A DNA stretch of 64,000 nucleotides from Kangiella profundi (GCF_002838765.1 NZ_CP025120.1:1116001-1180000); one strand, 5' to 3'; counted from the stretch's first letter, positions 37,801 through 48,435 are shown. The notes: generated by a model from the letters alone, not told the origin. Made by a program: numbers and translations.

Positions 37801-40800
37801 TTAGGAAACCTTCTCAATGACAGTGTTAATTTCTTTTACCAAGGGTGCAATTTCTTCCTCTTCGGTCAGAATCTTCAAAATTACATTTTGCTCAAATCGA
37901 TAGCGGGAAGGGTTGAGCTGGATCAGGCGGATAAGCTTGCCAGGATCGATTTGAGTGTCCTGAACAAAGCGAATGCGTATGCCTGTTTTCACCAGGTCGA
38001 TTTTGCTGATACCCAGTGGCTGCACCCTTAATGCCAGTTCGGTCAGGGTAAACAGGTTTTTTAGAGCTTCTGGCAGCAACCCGAAGCGGTCAATGAACTC
38101 TACCTGCAGAGCATCCAACTGTTCTTTGGTTTTGGCATTTGCAATGCGCTTGTACAGTGATAAACGAGTCGCTACGTCTCCAATGTAATCATCAGGGATT
38201 AGAGCTGGAACGCTGAGATCGATTTCTGTTTTTTGCTTGAGGCTCTGTTGTAATGAGGGTTCTTTGCCTTCTTTGAGAGCCTTGACGGCATCTTCCAGCA
38301 TATCCATGTATAAGTTAAAGCCAACAGCCTGCATCTGGCCCGACTGTTCGTCACCTAACAGCTCACCAGCTCCGCGAATTTCAAGGTCATGGGTTGCCAG
38401 GGTAAAGCCTGCCCCAAGATCCTCGAGTGAGGCAATCGCTTCAAGGCGTTTCTCAGCGTCCTTGGTGATTTTACGCCCAGCGGGAGTCAGCAAATAGGCG
38501 TAGGCCTGGTGATGAGAGCGACCAACACGACCACGTAACTGGTGTAGCTGGGCCAATCCGAACTTATCAGCACGATCAATAATCATGGTATTGGCATTAG
38601 GATTATCGATACCAGTTTCAACAATGGTTGTGCAAACAAGAACATTAAAGCGCTGATGATAGAAGTCGCGCATGACCTGTTCCAGTTCGCGCTCTCGCAT
38701 CTGGCCGTGGGCCAGTTGAATGCGAGCTTCGGGCAATAATTCCTGAAGTTCCTCAAGCGTTCTTTGAATAGTATCTACAGCGTTGTGTAGGAAATATACC
38801 TGACCACCACGAAGAATCTCTCGCAGAACCGCCTCACGAATCAGTGGTTTATGATATTCACGAACAAAGGTCTTAACCGACAGTCTTCTGGCAGGAGGTG
38901 TCGCAATAATAGACAGGTCGCGCATTCCTGACATGGACATGTTTAAAGTACGTGGGATAGGCGTTGCAGTCAGTGTCAGAATATCCACCTCGGTACGGAA
39001 TTTCTTGAGCTGCTCTTTCTGACGAACACCAAAACGATGTTCTTCATCAATAATCAGTAAGCCGAGGCGTTTGAATTTAACGTCCTGCTGAATCAGTTTA
39101 TGGGTGCCGACCACAATATCGACAGTCCCATCCTCAAGACCTTTTAAGGTTGCCTGAACTTCTTTATTAGTAGCAAAACGTGATAGGCTGGCAACTTTCA
39201 TTGGCCAGTCTGCAAAACGATCGCTAAAGGTTTCAAAGTGCTGTTGAGCGAGCAGGGTGGTCGGAACAAGTACTGCAACCTGTTTACCGGACTGAGCAGC
39301 AATGAAGGCTGCGCGCAGTGCCACTTCTGTTTTACCAAAGCCCACATCGCCACAGACCAGGCGATCCATGGGAAGCGGTGACGTCATGTCTCGAATGACG
39401 GCATTTATTGCAGTGGTCTGATCCACAGTTTCTTCAAAGGCAAACTCGGCGCAGAAACGACGGTACTCAGTTTCGTCCAGCTGGTACTGGATACCTTCTT
39501 TAGCGGCACGACGGGCATAAATATCAAGTAGCTCAGCAGCTACATCTCGGGCTTTTTCAGCAGCTTTCTGGCGGGCTTTATCCCATTGCTCGGTACCAAG
39601 CTTGTGCCATGGCGCGAGTTCAGGATTGGTACCTGAGTAACGGCCAATCAGATGCAATGATTGAACAGGCATATACAGCTTGTCGCCACCAGCATATTCA
39701 ATCATCAAGTATTCAGCTTCAATGTCACCGCTTTCCAGTTTTACCAGTCCTCGATAGCGTCCAATACCTTGCTCGATATGGACGACCGGGTCACCTTCTT
39801 TAAGTTCCGCCAGGTTGCGGATCATGTCCTCAGCCTGGTCGGCTGCTTTGGTGTCACGACGGCGAGTTTTGATGACGTGTTCGCCGAATAGCTCGGTTTC
39901 AGTGACAACAGCCAGATCGGACAAGGCGAAGCCTTTACTCAATGGAGCAACGCCAATGACCAGATTCTTTGCATCAGAAGCCTCGCTCCAATGTTCAACA
40001 ACCGATGCCTGAATCTCATTGCGGCCCAGCAAGTCCTTTAATGCTTCGCGTCGCCCTGGTGACTCGGTCGCAATAAAACATTGTCCAGTCCACTGCTTTA
40101 AGAAATTTCTAAACTGGTTTACTGGATCCTTGGCTTTATGATCAATTGCCATCATCGGCATCGGGCTAGCCTGATAGTCCGCATCAGGGCGTTCTTGCTT
40201 GATATGAATACGGATGTGCTGTTTCAGTTGTGAATTAAGTTCATCAGCAGCCAAGTAGAGCTTTTTAGGCTCAAGAATAGGACGCTCTATGTCATGACGT
40301 CGCTGTTCATAACGCTCAGTGATTTCATCCCAATAATGCTCGGCATGCAGCTGGTGATCTCCCAAGGTACAAATTAAAGACTGTTGCGGGAGGTAGTCGA
40401 AAAAGGTATCCAGCTGCGTAAAGAATAATGGTAAGTAGTACTCAATGCCTGCTGGGGAGTTACCATTGCTAACTTCCTGATAGAGCCAGACGCGTTGCAG
40501 GTTTACTTCAAATTCTGCACGGAAATTCTGTCTGAAAGTGGCTATGCCTTCTTCATCCAGAGGAAACTCTTTAGCTGGCAGCAGCTCAAATTTTTGAATC
40601 TTCTCATCTGATAGCTGACTTTCTGGATCGAAATAACGAATGCTATCAATTTCATCATCAAAAAAGTCCAATCGTAGTGGCTTTTCCGAACCCATTGGAA
40701 AGACGTCAAGAATAGAGCCTCGGACTGCATATTCACCATGAGAGAAAACCTGATTCACCGAGTGGTAACCACTTTCTTCAAACAGTTTCCGTACCTCATG

Positions 40801-41223
40801 CATATCCAGTTTTTGACCGGTATGAACAATCAGACTGTTTTGCTCAATGTATTCCTGAGGAGGTAATCTTAACAGCAGGGTGTTGACTGCAATCAGCACA
40901 ATGCCATGTTTCAGGCGAGGTAGATTGTAAAGCGTCAATAATCGCTCAGAGACTATATCCTGATGTGGAGAAAAATTGTCATAGGGCAGCGTTTCCCAGT
41001 CAGGGAAAACCATAACCGGTATATCGGAGTCCTTACCTAGAAAATACTGAATTTCTTTTTGCAGTTGCCACAGTGCTGGCGTGTCGTCGCTGATAACCAC
41101 GATTGGTTGCTCACGCTGCTCAGCAAGCTTGGCGAATGCCAGCGCACGGCTTGAGCCAGCAAGCCCATCAAGATAGTGGACAAAGTTGGTTTTATCAGTG
41201 ATTTGCGGTAAATCGAGCTTCAT
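37801..41223 (-). CDS. mfd: Transcription-repair coupling factor Mfd
   Basis: An 1140-residue SF2 translocase that pushes stalled RNA polymerase off damaged template and recruits UvrAB. The UvrB-homology N-terminus is complete (SSRALAFAKLAEQ...), the RNA polymerase-interaction domain follows (GDPVVHIEQGIGRYRGL), and the RecG-like motor holds Walker A GDVGFGKTE with K631 and DEEH. A TRCF C-terminal domain ends the protein. Full length for the family. Confidence 0.98.
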   Translation of the reverse strand: MKLDLPQITDKTNFVHYLDGLAGSSRALAFAKLAEQREQPIVVISDDTPALWQLQKEIQYFLGKDSDIPVMVFPDWETLPYDNFSPHQDIVSERLLTLYNLPRLKHGIVLIAVNTLLLRLPPQEYIEQNSLIVHTGQKLDMHEVRKLFEESGYHSVNQVFSHGEYAVRGSILDVFPMGSEKPLRLDFFDDEIDSIRYFDPESQLSDEKIQKFELLPAKEFPLDEEGIATFRQNFRAEFEVNLQRVWLYQEVSNGNSPAGIEYYLPLFFTQLDTFFDYLPQQSLICTLGDHQLHAEHYWDEITERYEQRRHDIERPILEPKKLYLAADELNSQLKQHIRIHIKQERPDADYQASPMPMMAIDHKAKDPVNQFRNFLKQWTGQCFIATESPGRREALKDLLGRNEIQASVVEHWSEASDAKNLVIGVAPLSKGFALSDLAVVTETELFGEHVIKTRRRDTKAADQAEDMIRNLAELKEGDPVVHIEQGIGRYRGLVKLESGDIEAEYLMIEYAGGDKLYMPVQSLHLIGRYSGTNPELAPWHKLGTEQWDKARQKAAEKARDVAAELLDIYARRAAKEGIQYQLDETEYRRFCAEFAFEETVDQTTAINAVIRDMTSPLPMDRLVCGDVGFGKTEVALRAAFIAAQSGKQVAVLVPTTLLAQQHFETFSDRFADWPMKVASLSRFATNKEVQATLKGLEDGTVDIVVGTHKLIQQDVKFKRLGLLIIDEEHRFGVRQKEQLKKFRTEVDILTLTATPIPRTLNMSMSGMRDLSIIATPPARRLSVKTFVREYHKPLIREAVLREILRGGQVYFLHNAVDTIQRTLEELQELLPEARIQLAHGQMRERELEQVMRDFYHQRFNVLVCTTIVETGIDNPNANTMIIDRADKFGLAQLHQLRGRVGRSHHQAYAYLLTPAGRKITKDAEKRLEAIASLEDLGAGFTLATHDLEIRGAGELLGDEQSGQMQAVGFNLYMDMLEDAVKALKEGKEPSLQQSLKQKTEIDLSVPALIPDDYIGDVATRLSLYKRIANAKTKEQLDALQVEFIDRFGLLPEALKNLFTLTELALRVQPLGISKIDLVKTGIRIRFVQDTQIDPGKLIRLIQLNPSRYRFEQNVILKILTEEEEIAPLVKEINTVIEKVS

Positions 41224-41411
41224 GCCTTATGACTAGTGATTTTAAGAATTGCCGCGGAATTATAGCGATCTTGGTCTAATGTTGATAGTGGCCTGCGAAA
41301 CATAGTCCCTGATAGTCTTTGACCAGGCTTCAGGTTTGAAGCTTTCCATTTGCAGAAGCGCTTTAATACAGCTATCTTATTTGATATTAAAAGTAATCAC
41401 TTAGGGATAGT

Positions 41412-42740
41412 ATGAGAGTCATATTCAAACAGGCCGAAGACTTCGAAATCAGTGCAGGCTTCTTTATTGCCGCCTGGAAAGTTTGGTTTAAGCGGTTCTC
41501 ACCCAGTCATGATGCGCAGCGACATGCCTGGAAGTACGGCAAAATGCCGATAGGCCTGAGTGATAGCAGTCTAAGTGATCTCATCCGCGAAGATAGACGA
41601 TTTACCCTTGAAGTAATGGCACGCATGATGGTGCCTTGGGCCTACCGCAATAATGCTCAGGTCGACGATACATTCCTGCGCGATCATATCGAATTTATAC
41701 AACAGACAACCATCGGCTATGACTCTGGTAGCGAGGAGCCTGCAGCCTGTCTAAGCGACCATGCTTTATCGCTGTGGGACAGCATGAGCTTTGCGGAGCA
41801 AGATACATACATGAACTATGCCGAGGCGCGAGTTCAGGCGGATATTGAAGTTAAATCGACAGATCCGGTGGTGCTTGATGATCAGGGCATAGAACTGATT
41901 GGTGAAGATACTTATCCGCCTTACATACCGGAAAAAAATGCCGATGATATAGAGTTTATTCGTGCGCTGGTTCGTTGGATTGAAGATGCACCATATCAGG
42001 CTTATTACCTTAAAAAGCCTACCGGCGAAGCAGTAGCCGGATGGCATGACCGACTGCTTGCATTCTTCTGGCCTAAACCACGCATTGGCTACGCGCTTCA
42101 TTATGCTGCCGTTGACCCTTTATATTACCGTGCTAATGAATTGGCAAAGACCTTGGAGCGCGGTAATGATTGGGATGATGAGTGGCGTGACATGGCCGTT
42201 AAAACCGCAACCGAATTGTTTAATGTCAGCGGCACGCCACAAAAAGATGTGACTGTTGATAACGTAAAGAAAGTAATTAAAGCGGCAATCGACGCAGATG
42301 AAAATGCTACGGCAAAAATGAATAGTGGCTGGACATATCTGGCGGCATTATGTACTGCTCATTTAGAAGGTGAGCAGGGTCGTTTGCCACTCATAAGCTG
42401 GAACAGTCGGGTTGCCAGCTCTGTGATTTCGCGACTCGATTTTCTGCTTGCTGAGGCAGGTGTCACTGAACTTGGCGGTCGCTTTCAAAACATTGGAACC
42501 GTACCTGGCTGGGGTGGCACACGTCCACGCCAATACACACTGCAATGGCCAAACGGTTATCGTTCTTGGAAAACTCAAATAGCTGCCAGCAAACTGGCTA
42601 ATCAAATTGCCCATATTCTTAATACTGAAACTAAGCCAAGCGGTGAAAAACGCTATCGCCTGATGCCACTTGCTGGCGGTGGCAAAGGGCCTTGGACAGT
42701 TCGCGGCGTTCAACGTGTCTTGTTCTTAGACGGGTATTAA
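41412..42740 (+). CDS. Unknown 442-residue protein
   Basis: I do not recognise a family. The protein has no signal peptide or clear membrane span and is rich in Trp and Ala helices. Striking parts are KVWFKRFSPSHDAQRHAWKYGKMPIGLSD near the start, EDAPYQAYYLKKPTGEAVAGWHDRL in the middle, and a conserved-looking C-terminal half: LPLISWNSRVASSVISRLDFLL followed by GGRFQNIGTVPGWGGTRPRQYTLQWPNGY. The second half could bind nucleic acid or act enzymatically. Its start ATG lacks a strong ribosome site. It stands alone between mfd and a cyclase gene. Confidence 0.82.
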   Translation: MRVIFKQAEDFEISAGFFIAAWKVWFKRFSPSHDAQRHAWKYGKMPIGLSDSSLSDLIREDRRFTLEVMARMMVPWAYRNNAQVDDTFLRDHIEFIQQTTIGYDSGSEEPAACLSDHALSLWDSMSFAEQDTYMNYAEARVQADIEVKSTDPVVLDDQGIELIGEDTYPPYIPEKNADDIEFIRALVRWIEDAPYQAYYLKKPTGEAVAGWHDRLLAFFWPKPRIGYALHYAAVDPLYYRANELAKTLERGNDWDDEWRDMAVKTATELFNVSGTPQKDVTVDNVKKVIKAAIDADENATAKMNSGWTYLAALCTAHLEGEQGRLPLISWNSRVASSVISRLDFLLAEAGVTELGGRFQNIGTVPGWGGTRPRQYTLQWPNGYRSWKTQIAASKLANQIAHILNTETKPSGEKRYRLMPLAGGGKGPWTVRGVQRVLFLDGY

Positions 42741-42838
42741 GTAATTATTCAAACTTCATACAATTAAGTCGTATCAAAAATAGACAATTCCCATCAGCTT
42801 GCTACAATCAAGTTAGGCCATGGGGATAAATATAATTT

Positions 42839-44854
42839 ATGACGATGATCTTAAGATGTCTTCGTATGGTGCTTGCTATGATGGTTCTGGGGTGGACCTC
42901 TGTCGCTACACAAAATGCATCTGCAGCAGAAGCTGAAGAAGAGCAAATAACTCTTGAAGACCTTCAGCAACTTGAACCTTTTCCCGAATTCTACGATCAA
43001 TTATCACCTGAAGCCCGTCTGGATTGGCTTAATACTCAAATCGACCAGGCTTCATCTCCCGTCCATAACTATAACTATCAGAGAGCGTTAGCTTTCGAAC
43101 ATTTTTTTAATTATCGTAACACTGAGGCGCAGGACCTCTGTCAATCAAATCCTCCATTATCATTTGATCTTCGTTATCGTTTTGCCTGCATCCAGGTGAG
43201 CGATATCAGTTATGATGATCGATTGGATAAACTATTGAAGCTCTATCAGGATGCCATTGAAGCAGATAGCAAGGAGATGGTTGCACAAACCCTGAATTCC
43301 ATGGGCTGGTATCAATCGAGTCATGGTGATATCGAGCTTGCCTTTAAAAGTTATGAAGAAGCTTTATCCATGGGAGAGCATTTAGAGTTTTATGCATTGA
43401 ATGACGCCATGGTGAATACGGCTACTCTGTACATTATTCATGGAGACATGGAGTATGTTCATAAAGGCATTGAACTGCTCAAAAATTCAATTGAGCGGAT
43501 AAAAGAAAAACTAAAGGAAGAGGGAAGAACAGGAGATATTCCAGGTAGTATTATCATTCCGCAGTTTAATATTGGAGTGGCTTATGCTCTCCATGTTTAT
43601 GATTATGAAAAAGCACTGCATTGGTTCAATATTGTAAATAACTCCAAAACTTCTATCCCTCATCTTCGCATGTCTTCCTTGCTGTTTTCTGCTTTGTCAG
43701 CAGTAGAACTTGGACGTAAACAAGAAGCCCAGAGCTACTTAGCTCGCTCTTATGATGAGCCTGATATTAACAATACTGAATTTTCTTACCTCTATTGCTA
43801 CAGAACCTTGGTGAAGTACAAGCTAGGCGAGCCCGTCGATTTTGATGTATGCCTTCCGCTACATGATAACGTTCCACTTGAAGTTAAGATCGATGTTTAT
43901 AAGCGGATTTCCAACTTGGATGACGATGCAGTTCGTTATTCAGGCATGGAGCAGTTTTATAAGCTTTTTGAGGACAAACTGGAAAGTCAACTTAAGCAAA
44001 GTTCAACATCAGTAGCCTCAACTGCAGAGCTACATAGACAGCAGCAAGAATCGCGTTTACGCAATGAGTTATTGGAAAAGGAAATCGCTTTAAAAACAGC
44101 TCAACAAGAGCAACGTGAAGGGCAAATTCGTTTTATGATTGCTGCCGTTTTAATCTTGCTGTTGCTGGTTCTGATTACCGTTATTCGTTTACGGCAAAAG
44201 CGAAGATTAGCCGAACAATTCGAAGAACTTAGCGTTATGGATGTTTTGACTGGATTGAAAAATAGACGATTCCTTGAGCAGAACATTAGTAGAGAAATAA
44301 GTTTTATCAAACGATCACAAGCCAGAGGTGGTAAGGATGCCTTAGGGATATACTTATTGGACATCGATCATTTTAAGCGTATCAATGACACCTATGGCCA
44401 TGAAGTAGGCGATAATGTGTTGGTAGAGTTCACTAACAGGATTAGCCAAACTATTCGAGAAACGGATTTGTTCGTTCGCTGGGGTGGGGAAGAGTTCCTG
44501 CTGGTAGCTAGGTTGGAAAATACCGATGGACAACATGTTTTAGCCCAACGTCTGCGACAAGCTATAAGTGGTGAAAAATACAAAATAGACAGTGAACAAT
44601 CTATTGAGCTGACCGCAACAATTGGCTCTGTGGTGTATCCTTGTTTAGAGAATACGGAGCAAGATATTTCGTGGAATAAGTTGGTGCTGTTGGCGGATCA
44701 AGCGCTCTATTATGGAAAGCATCAGCAGAGAGACTGCTGGGTGTGTATACAGTCCATCCCGGATAGAAACTGTCTAAAAAACATTTTATCCCATCCCTTT
44801 GCAGAATCCATCGAAGACAAAAGCATTAAGGTCATATCTTCACTAAATAATTAA
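42839..44854 (+). CDS. Diguanylate cyclase with periplasmic TPR-like sensor
   Basis: A 671-residue inner-membrane protein that makes c-di-GMP. A signal sequence is followed by TPR-like helices (residues about 40-380), a coiled coil (about 395-425), one membrane helix (IRFMIAAVLILLLLVLITVIRL) and a cytoplasmic GGDEF domain. The active loop is RWGGEEF (G549-F553) and the RxxD inhibition site RETD lies at the canonical distance before it, so the enzyme should be active and product-inhibited. The last 40 residues beyond the domain are poorly conserved. Confidence 0.92.
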   Translation: MTMILRCLRMVLAMMVLGWTSVATQNASAAEAEEEQITLEDLQQLEPFPEFYDQLSPEARLDWLNTQIDQASSPVHNYNYQRALAFEHFFNYRNTEAQDLCQSNPPLSFDLRYRFACIQVSDISYDDRLDKLLKLYQDAIEADSKEMVAQTLNSMGWYQSSHGDIELAFKSYEEALSMGEHLEFYALNDAMVNTATLYIIHGDMEYVHKGIELLKNSIERIKEKLKEEGRTGDIPGSIIIPQFNIGVAYALHVYDYEKALHWFNIVNNSKTSIPHLRMSSLLFSALSAVELGRKQEAQSYLARSYDEPDINNTEFSYLYCYRTLVKYKLGEPVDFDVCLPLHDNVPLEVKIDVYKRISNLDDDAVRYSGMEQFYKLFEDKLESQLKQSSTSVASTAELHRQQQESRLRNELLEKEIALKTAQQEQREGQIRFMIAAVLILLLLVLITVIRLRQKRRLAEQFEELSVMDVLTGLKNRRFLEQNISREISFIKRSQARGGKDALGIYLLDIDHFKRINDTYGHEVGDNVLVEFTNRISQTIRETDLFVRWGGEEFLLVARLENTDGQHVLAQRLRQAISGEKYKIDSEQSIELTATIGSVVYPCLENTEQDISWNKLVLLADQALYYGKHQQRDCWVCIQSIPDRNCLKNILSHPFAESIEDKSIKVISSLNN

Positions 44855-44868
44855 TCATTTGTAATTAG

Positions 44869-44908
44869 AGGTGTTGTCTTGCTGGTTAGATATTTTAAGA
44901 CAACACCT
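44869..44908. terminator. Inverted repeat between the cyclase gene and the antiporter gene
   Basis: AGGTGTTGTCTT and AAGACAACACCT are perfect 12-base arms around 16 bases in the 79-base convergent gap. The following T tracts are weak, but the position suits a two-way terminator. Confidence 0.65.
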
Positions 44909-44933
44909 TGAGTTATTGTTTCTGGTATAAAAT

Positions 44934-46805
44934 TTAACTCATCCCTTTTTCTTTCTGAGCCAGTTTCTGGAACTGCTCTTTTTGTGCGCCAGATGGAGTA
45001 GGACGCTCGCCTTTGGGATCTTCTGAGTCCATGACAATTGAAATGATTTTTGTGCCTTCCTTAATATTTTTACCTTCAGTTTCGGAAGAAAAAACCTTCA
45101 TAGTGTCATTCCTATCAATCATAAATAGCGCGACATAATTTGGATTATCATTTTGATACTGTTCAAAATTGTAATTCTCGGTGATATTGGTCACCTTAAT
45201 TTTCGCATTTTTGGCAATCATACTGGCCAACTGTCCATAGGTAACCGATTCACTAAACAACCACGGCGACTGATAGTACTCATCTTTCTCCTGTCGATCA
45301 TTTTTATTCTTATCTTTAGCAGAGCGTAAACGATAGATATTTTGTTTGCCAAATGTATGCCTGAAGTTGAGTTCGCTAAGACTGTTGAGTTCCTGATCCA
45401 TGCTCATGGCGAAAACGTGGCCAAAGCCGATCAGGTCTAAGTTTCTATCTGCATGCTCAGATATAGGGTTTCCAAAATAGACTCGAATACCTTCCATGCG
45501 GGCCTTGGCAATATTGCTGTAATTGTTATGAGCCATCAAAACATCAACATTGTGTTCTTTTAGTGCCTTGGCAACGGTTAAAGCGACCGGGTTGCTGCCA
45601 ATGATTAATACGCCATTATTTGATGGTTCTCGAACACCTAATAAGTTGCCAACGAAAGCCGCTGTAAGACTTTGGGTCAGTACGGTACCGATAATAATGA
45701 TGAATACCAAAGGCACCAGGTATTCTGTTCCTGCCAGCCCAAATTCTTCCAGGCGAATAGCAAATAATGATGAGATTGCGGCCGCAACAATACCGCGAGG
45801 GCCAATCCAGCTGATCATCAACTTCTCATTGGTTTTTAGCTTTGATCCCATGCTAGAGACCCAGACTCCGAGCGGGCGGGCCACAAACATGATGATTGCC
45901 AGCAGTATTAAACTGGTGTAGCCAATCTGCTCCACGCTCGCCAAATCCAGTCTCGCTGCAAGTACGATAAATAATACTGATATAAGAAGAATAGATAATG
46001 ATTCTTTGAAATCGAGAATGTCATCTTTGGGAAACTTTGGCCAGTTAGCCAGAGCGACACCTAAAATAGTGACGGTTAACAGTCCTGATTCATGTTCTAT
46101 GTGATTCGAAACGGAGAACACTAGAAGCACGAAAGCTAGAGTAAAAATATTGCGTAAATACTCAGGGACCCAATGCTTTTTGAGAAGGGTTGCTAAAACT
46201 GTTGCCCCCGCCAAGCCTAACATTGCACCAATTAATAAAATCTTACCGAATAGCAACAGGGCATTCTCGCCTGAACCGCCGGAGATGATGTATTCATAAA
46301 CGAGTACCACAGCGATAGCACCGATAGGGTCAATAATGATGCCTTCCCAACGTAGAACGTTGCTGATGTTTTTATTAGCGCGTAGATTCCTCAGAATGGG
46401 AATAATAACAGTAGGGCCGGTCACGCATACTAAAGCACCGAATAGTAAGGCTATCAGCGGGTGCATATCAAAAAGGAAGTAGGCCGCTGCGCCAGCAATG
46501 GCAATGGTTATCAGAACACCAACGGAAACCAGCATCTGTACCACACGCCCATGACTTTTGACTTCATGAAATTCGAGTGTCAGAGATCCTTCAAAAAGGA
46601 TGACCGCCACACCGAGTGAAATAAAAGGGAACAGTAAGTCACCCAAAGCCTGATCTGGATTAAACCATCCAAGCACTGGGCCAATAATAATGCCTATCAG
46701 CAACAGGAAGAGAATTGAGGGCTGCTTTAAATACCAGGCCAGCCACTGGGCGCCGATTCCGATGGCTAAAACCGCGGATAAGGTTAATGCTAAATCTGGA
46801 GTCAT
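44934..46805 (-). CDS. CPA1-family cation:proton antiporter with TrkA-N-like C-terminal domain
   Basis: A 623-residue protein: about 12-13 membrane helices (residues 1-400) with GPTVIIPILRNL and WEGIIIDPIGAIAVVL, where the aspartate of DPIG is the usual ion-binding residue, then a Rossmann-like domain (GVLIIGSNPVALTVAKALKEHNVDVLMAHNN) and a hydrophilic tail. Such proteins exchange Na+ or K+ for protons and are tuned by nucleotide binding. Ion choice cannot be decided. Divergent from nothing; monocistronic. Confidence 0.9.
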   Translation of the reverse strand: MTPDLALTLSAVLAIGIGAQWLAWYLKQPSILFLLLIGIIIGPVLGWFNPDQALGDLLFPFISLGVAVILFEGSLTLEFHEVKSHGRVVQMLVSVGVLITIAIAGAAAYFLFDMHPLIALLFGALVCVTGPTVIIPILRNLRANKNISNVLRWEGIIIDPIGAIAVVLVYEYIISGGSGENALLLFGKILLIGAMLGLAGATVLATLLKKHWVPEYLRNIFTLAFVLLVFSVSNHIEHESGLLTVTILGVALANWPKFPKDDILDFKESLSILLISVLFIVLAARLDLASVEQIGYTSLILLAIIMFVARPLGVWVSSMGSKLKTNEKLMISWIGPRGIVAAAISSLFAIRLEEFGLAGTEYLVPLVFIIIIGTVLTQSLTAAFVGNLLGVREPSNNGVLIIGSNPVALTVAKALKEHNVDVLMAHNNYSNIAKARMEGIRVYFGNPISEHADRNLDLIGFGHVFAMSMDQELNSLSELNFRHTFGKQNIYRLRSAKDKNKNDRQEKDEYYQSPWLFSESVTYGQLASMIAKNAKIKVTNITENYNFEQYQNDNPNYVALFMIDRNDTMKVFSSETEGKNIKEGTKIISIVMDSEDPKGERPTPSGAQKEQFQKLAQKEKGMS

Positions 46806-46963
46806 GAAAATTCCCGTTGCGTTCCGTTACAAGAGTTATTGTTATGAAGGCTCATTGTCTTGCGCTGAGATTTATAAATCAAGCGCTTAGCCGTCAATTT
46901 GCAAAGCAGGGGAGTGTATTGGGGCGAACGTCAATATTATGTGGAGAAATAGGTCGTTAAGAA

Positions 46964-48181
46964 TTAACGCTGACTATTCGATTGAATATGGTGTGTTTGC
47001 TGGATATAACTTCTCATGTCAAAACCCATGGCGCCATCGGCTAACGGGCGCTTGATAGAATAGCGCATACCTGATTTATCAGCAGGAGACTTGCTTAAGT
47101 CAATGATCAGTGATTTGCGCAGCTTTCCTTCGCTATCACGGACCAATTCAACTTTAGGTTTTAATTTTTTCTCTGGGTGAGTCGAGATCACAATGCCCAC
47201 TTCGCCATTGCTCATTTCAACTAAGGTTCCAGGAGGGTAAATGCCCAGCATTCTGATGAAAGCTTCAACAAGCTCACCATCAAACTGTTTGTTTCGCTGA
47301 TTAAAGAGTTCTTTCAAAGCATCACGAGCAGAAAGACTGCGGTTATAACAAGTGTCGCTAGTCATAGAGTCGTATGCATCGACAATACTGATGATTCGGC
47401 AATAAAAACTGATTTGTTCAGCAGGTAATTTGGGGTAACCAGTGCCATCAATATGAGCATGATGGTTTTTAATAACGTCTTTAACTGTCCGGTTAATCGT
47501 GTGATCAGAATTGACCAGCTCATAGCCAAGAATGGTGTGCTTTTGCATAACACGCATTTCAACTTCAGTCAGCTGACAGGGCTTATCGACAATCTCTTCA
47601 GGAATCTGGGTTTTACCAAGGTCATGTAACATGCCGCACAGCCCCAGTAATTCTAGTTGCTCTTCATCTAGCTTAAGGTATTTACCCAGCGCAATGGCAA
47701 GGATAGCAACTCGAACACTATGTTCTGCGGTAAATTGGCTTTTGTCCTTGATGCGAGTTAGCCAGAATAAAGCATTGGCATTGGACATGATGCTGATCAT
47801 GCAGCTCTGAATGACACGACGGGTATGGGCTATATCCAGTGACATTCCCATTTTTGCAAGCTCAAATAAATTAATGGCTTCTTCGCGCGCTGCTTCGTAT
47901 GTGCCGTGAGCACGCTTCAACTCGTGATGTAATGGGGTATTTTCAGGAAGAGGGGCAGTCTTCGCTTTGGCTTTGAGCTTGTCTTTCTGTAAGGACCAGA
48001 ATTGCTCGTCGACTTCGATATAAACGTATTTGCAGTATTCTTTGAGTGTTTTGAGCTCGACTTCTCGTTTGATCATGAACTTCTGGAACATCAAAGGCAC
48101 ATCAAGCCAAGGCCTGTCGAGTTCAACGACATACATGCCTAGCTGTAATGAGTCAGCAGGAATTTTTACCTTAAGTGACAT
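46964..48181 (-). CDS. HD-GYP phosphodiesterase with N-terminal DUF3391
   Basis: A 405-residue cytoplasmic protein. Residues 1-about 130 are a DUF3391 domain (MSLKVKIPADSLQLGMYVVELDRPWLD); residues about 145-320 are HD-GYP with HDLGKTQIP and HHAHIDGTGYP, the residues of active c-di-GMP hydrolases. The start at 48181 has AGGG upstream and matches the family N-terminus; the ATG at 48250 would add 23 residues. It opposes the diguanylate cyclase encoded 2 kb away. An 11-base inverted repeat lies in its promoter region. Confidence 0.92.
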   Translation of the reverse strand: MSLKVKIPADSLQLGMYVVELDRPWLDVPLMFQKFMIKREVELKTLKEYCKYVYIEVDEQFWSLQKDKLKAKAKTAPLPENTPLHHELKRAHGTYEAAREEAINLFELAKMGMSLDIAHTRRVIQSCMISIMSNANALFWLTRIKDKSQFTAEHSVRVAILAIALGKYLKLDEEQLELLGLCGMLHDLGKTQIPEEIVDKPCQLTEVEMRVMQKHTILGYELVNSDHTINRTVKDVIKNHHAHIDGTGYPKLPAEQISFYCRIISIVDAYDSMTSDTCYNRSLSARDALKELFNQRNKQFDGELVEAFIRMLGIYPPGTLVEMSNGEVGIVISTHPEKKLKPKVELVRDSEGKLRKSLIIDLSKSPADKSGMRYSIKRPLADGAMGFDMRSYIQQTHHIQSNSQR

Positions 48182-48251
48182 AGTTGCCCTGTGATACGAG
48201 TCTAGCCCCAAACGTGAACCAAATGGTTCGCAATTGGTTAACTCTATCACA

Positions 48252-48283
48252 TTTATACAAAAGATCTATAAATTTTGTATAAA
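48252..48283. promoter_or_regulatory. 11-base inverted repeat upstream of the HD-GYP gene
   Basis: TTTATACAAAA and TTTTGTATAAA are perfect arms around a 10-base centre, 71-102 bases before the HD-GYP start and in the divergent region shared with the channel gene. A plausible regulator site. Confidence 0.5.
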
Positions 48284-48435
48284 AGACTGACAGTTATATA
48301 GGCTGATAGTTTTTTGTTATCAATAAGTTAAGCCTAATAGTTTTCTTGGTTTCATCAAATAATCTGCTGATTAACAAAGGTTACATTTTAGTCGTTGCCT
48401 GATTACTGGTTTGCTGGTAATTTCGCCTGTCAGTC

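Noticed and set aside
41766..42101. 111-residue minus-strand frame inside the unknown 442-residue gene
   Set aside because: Composition is Cys/Arg/Ile-rich and the opposite frame has coherent protein character; no ribosome site.
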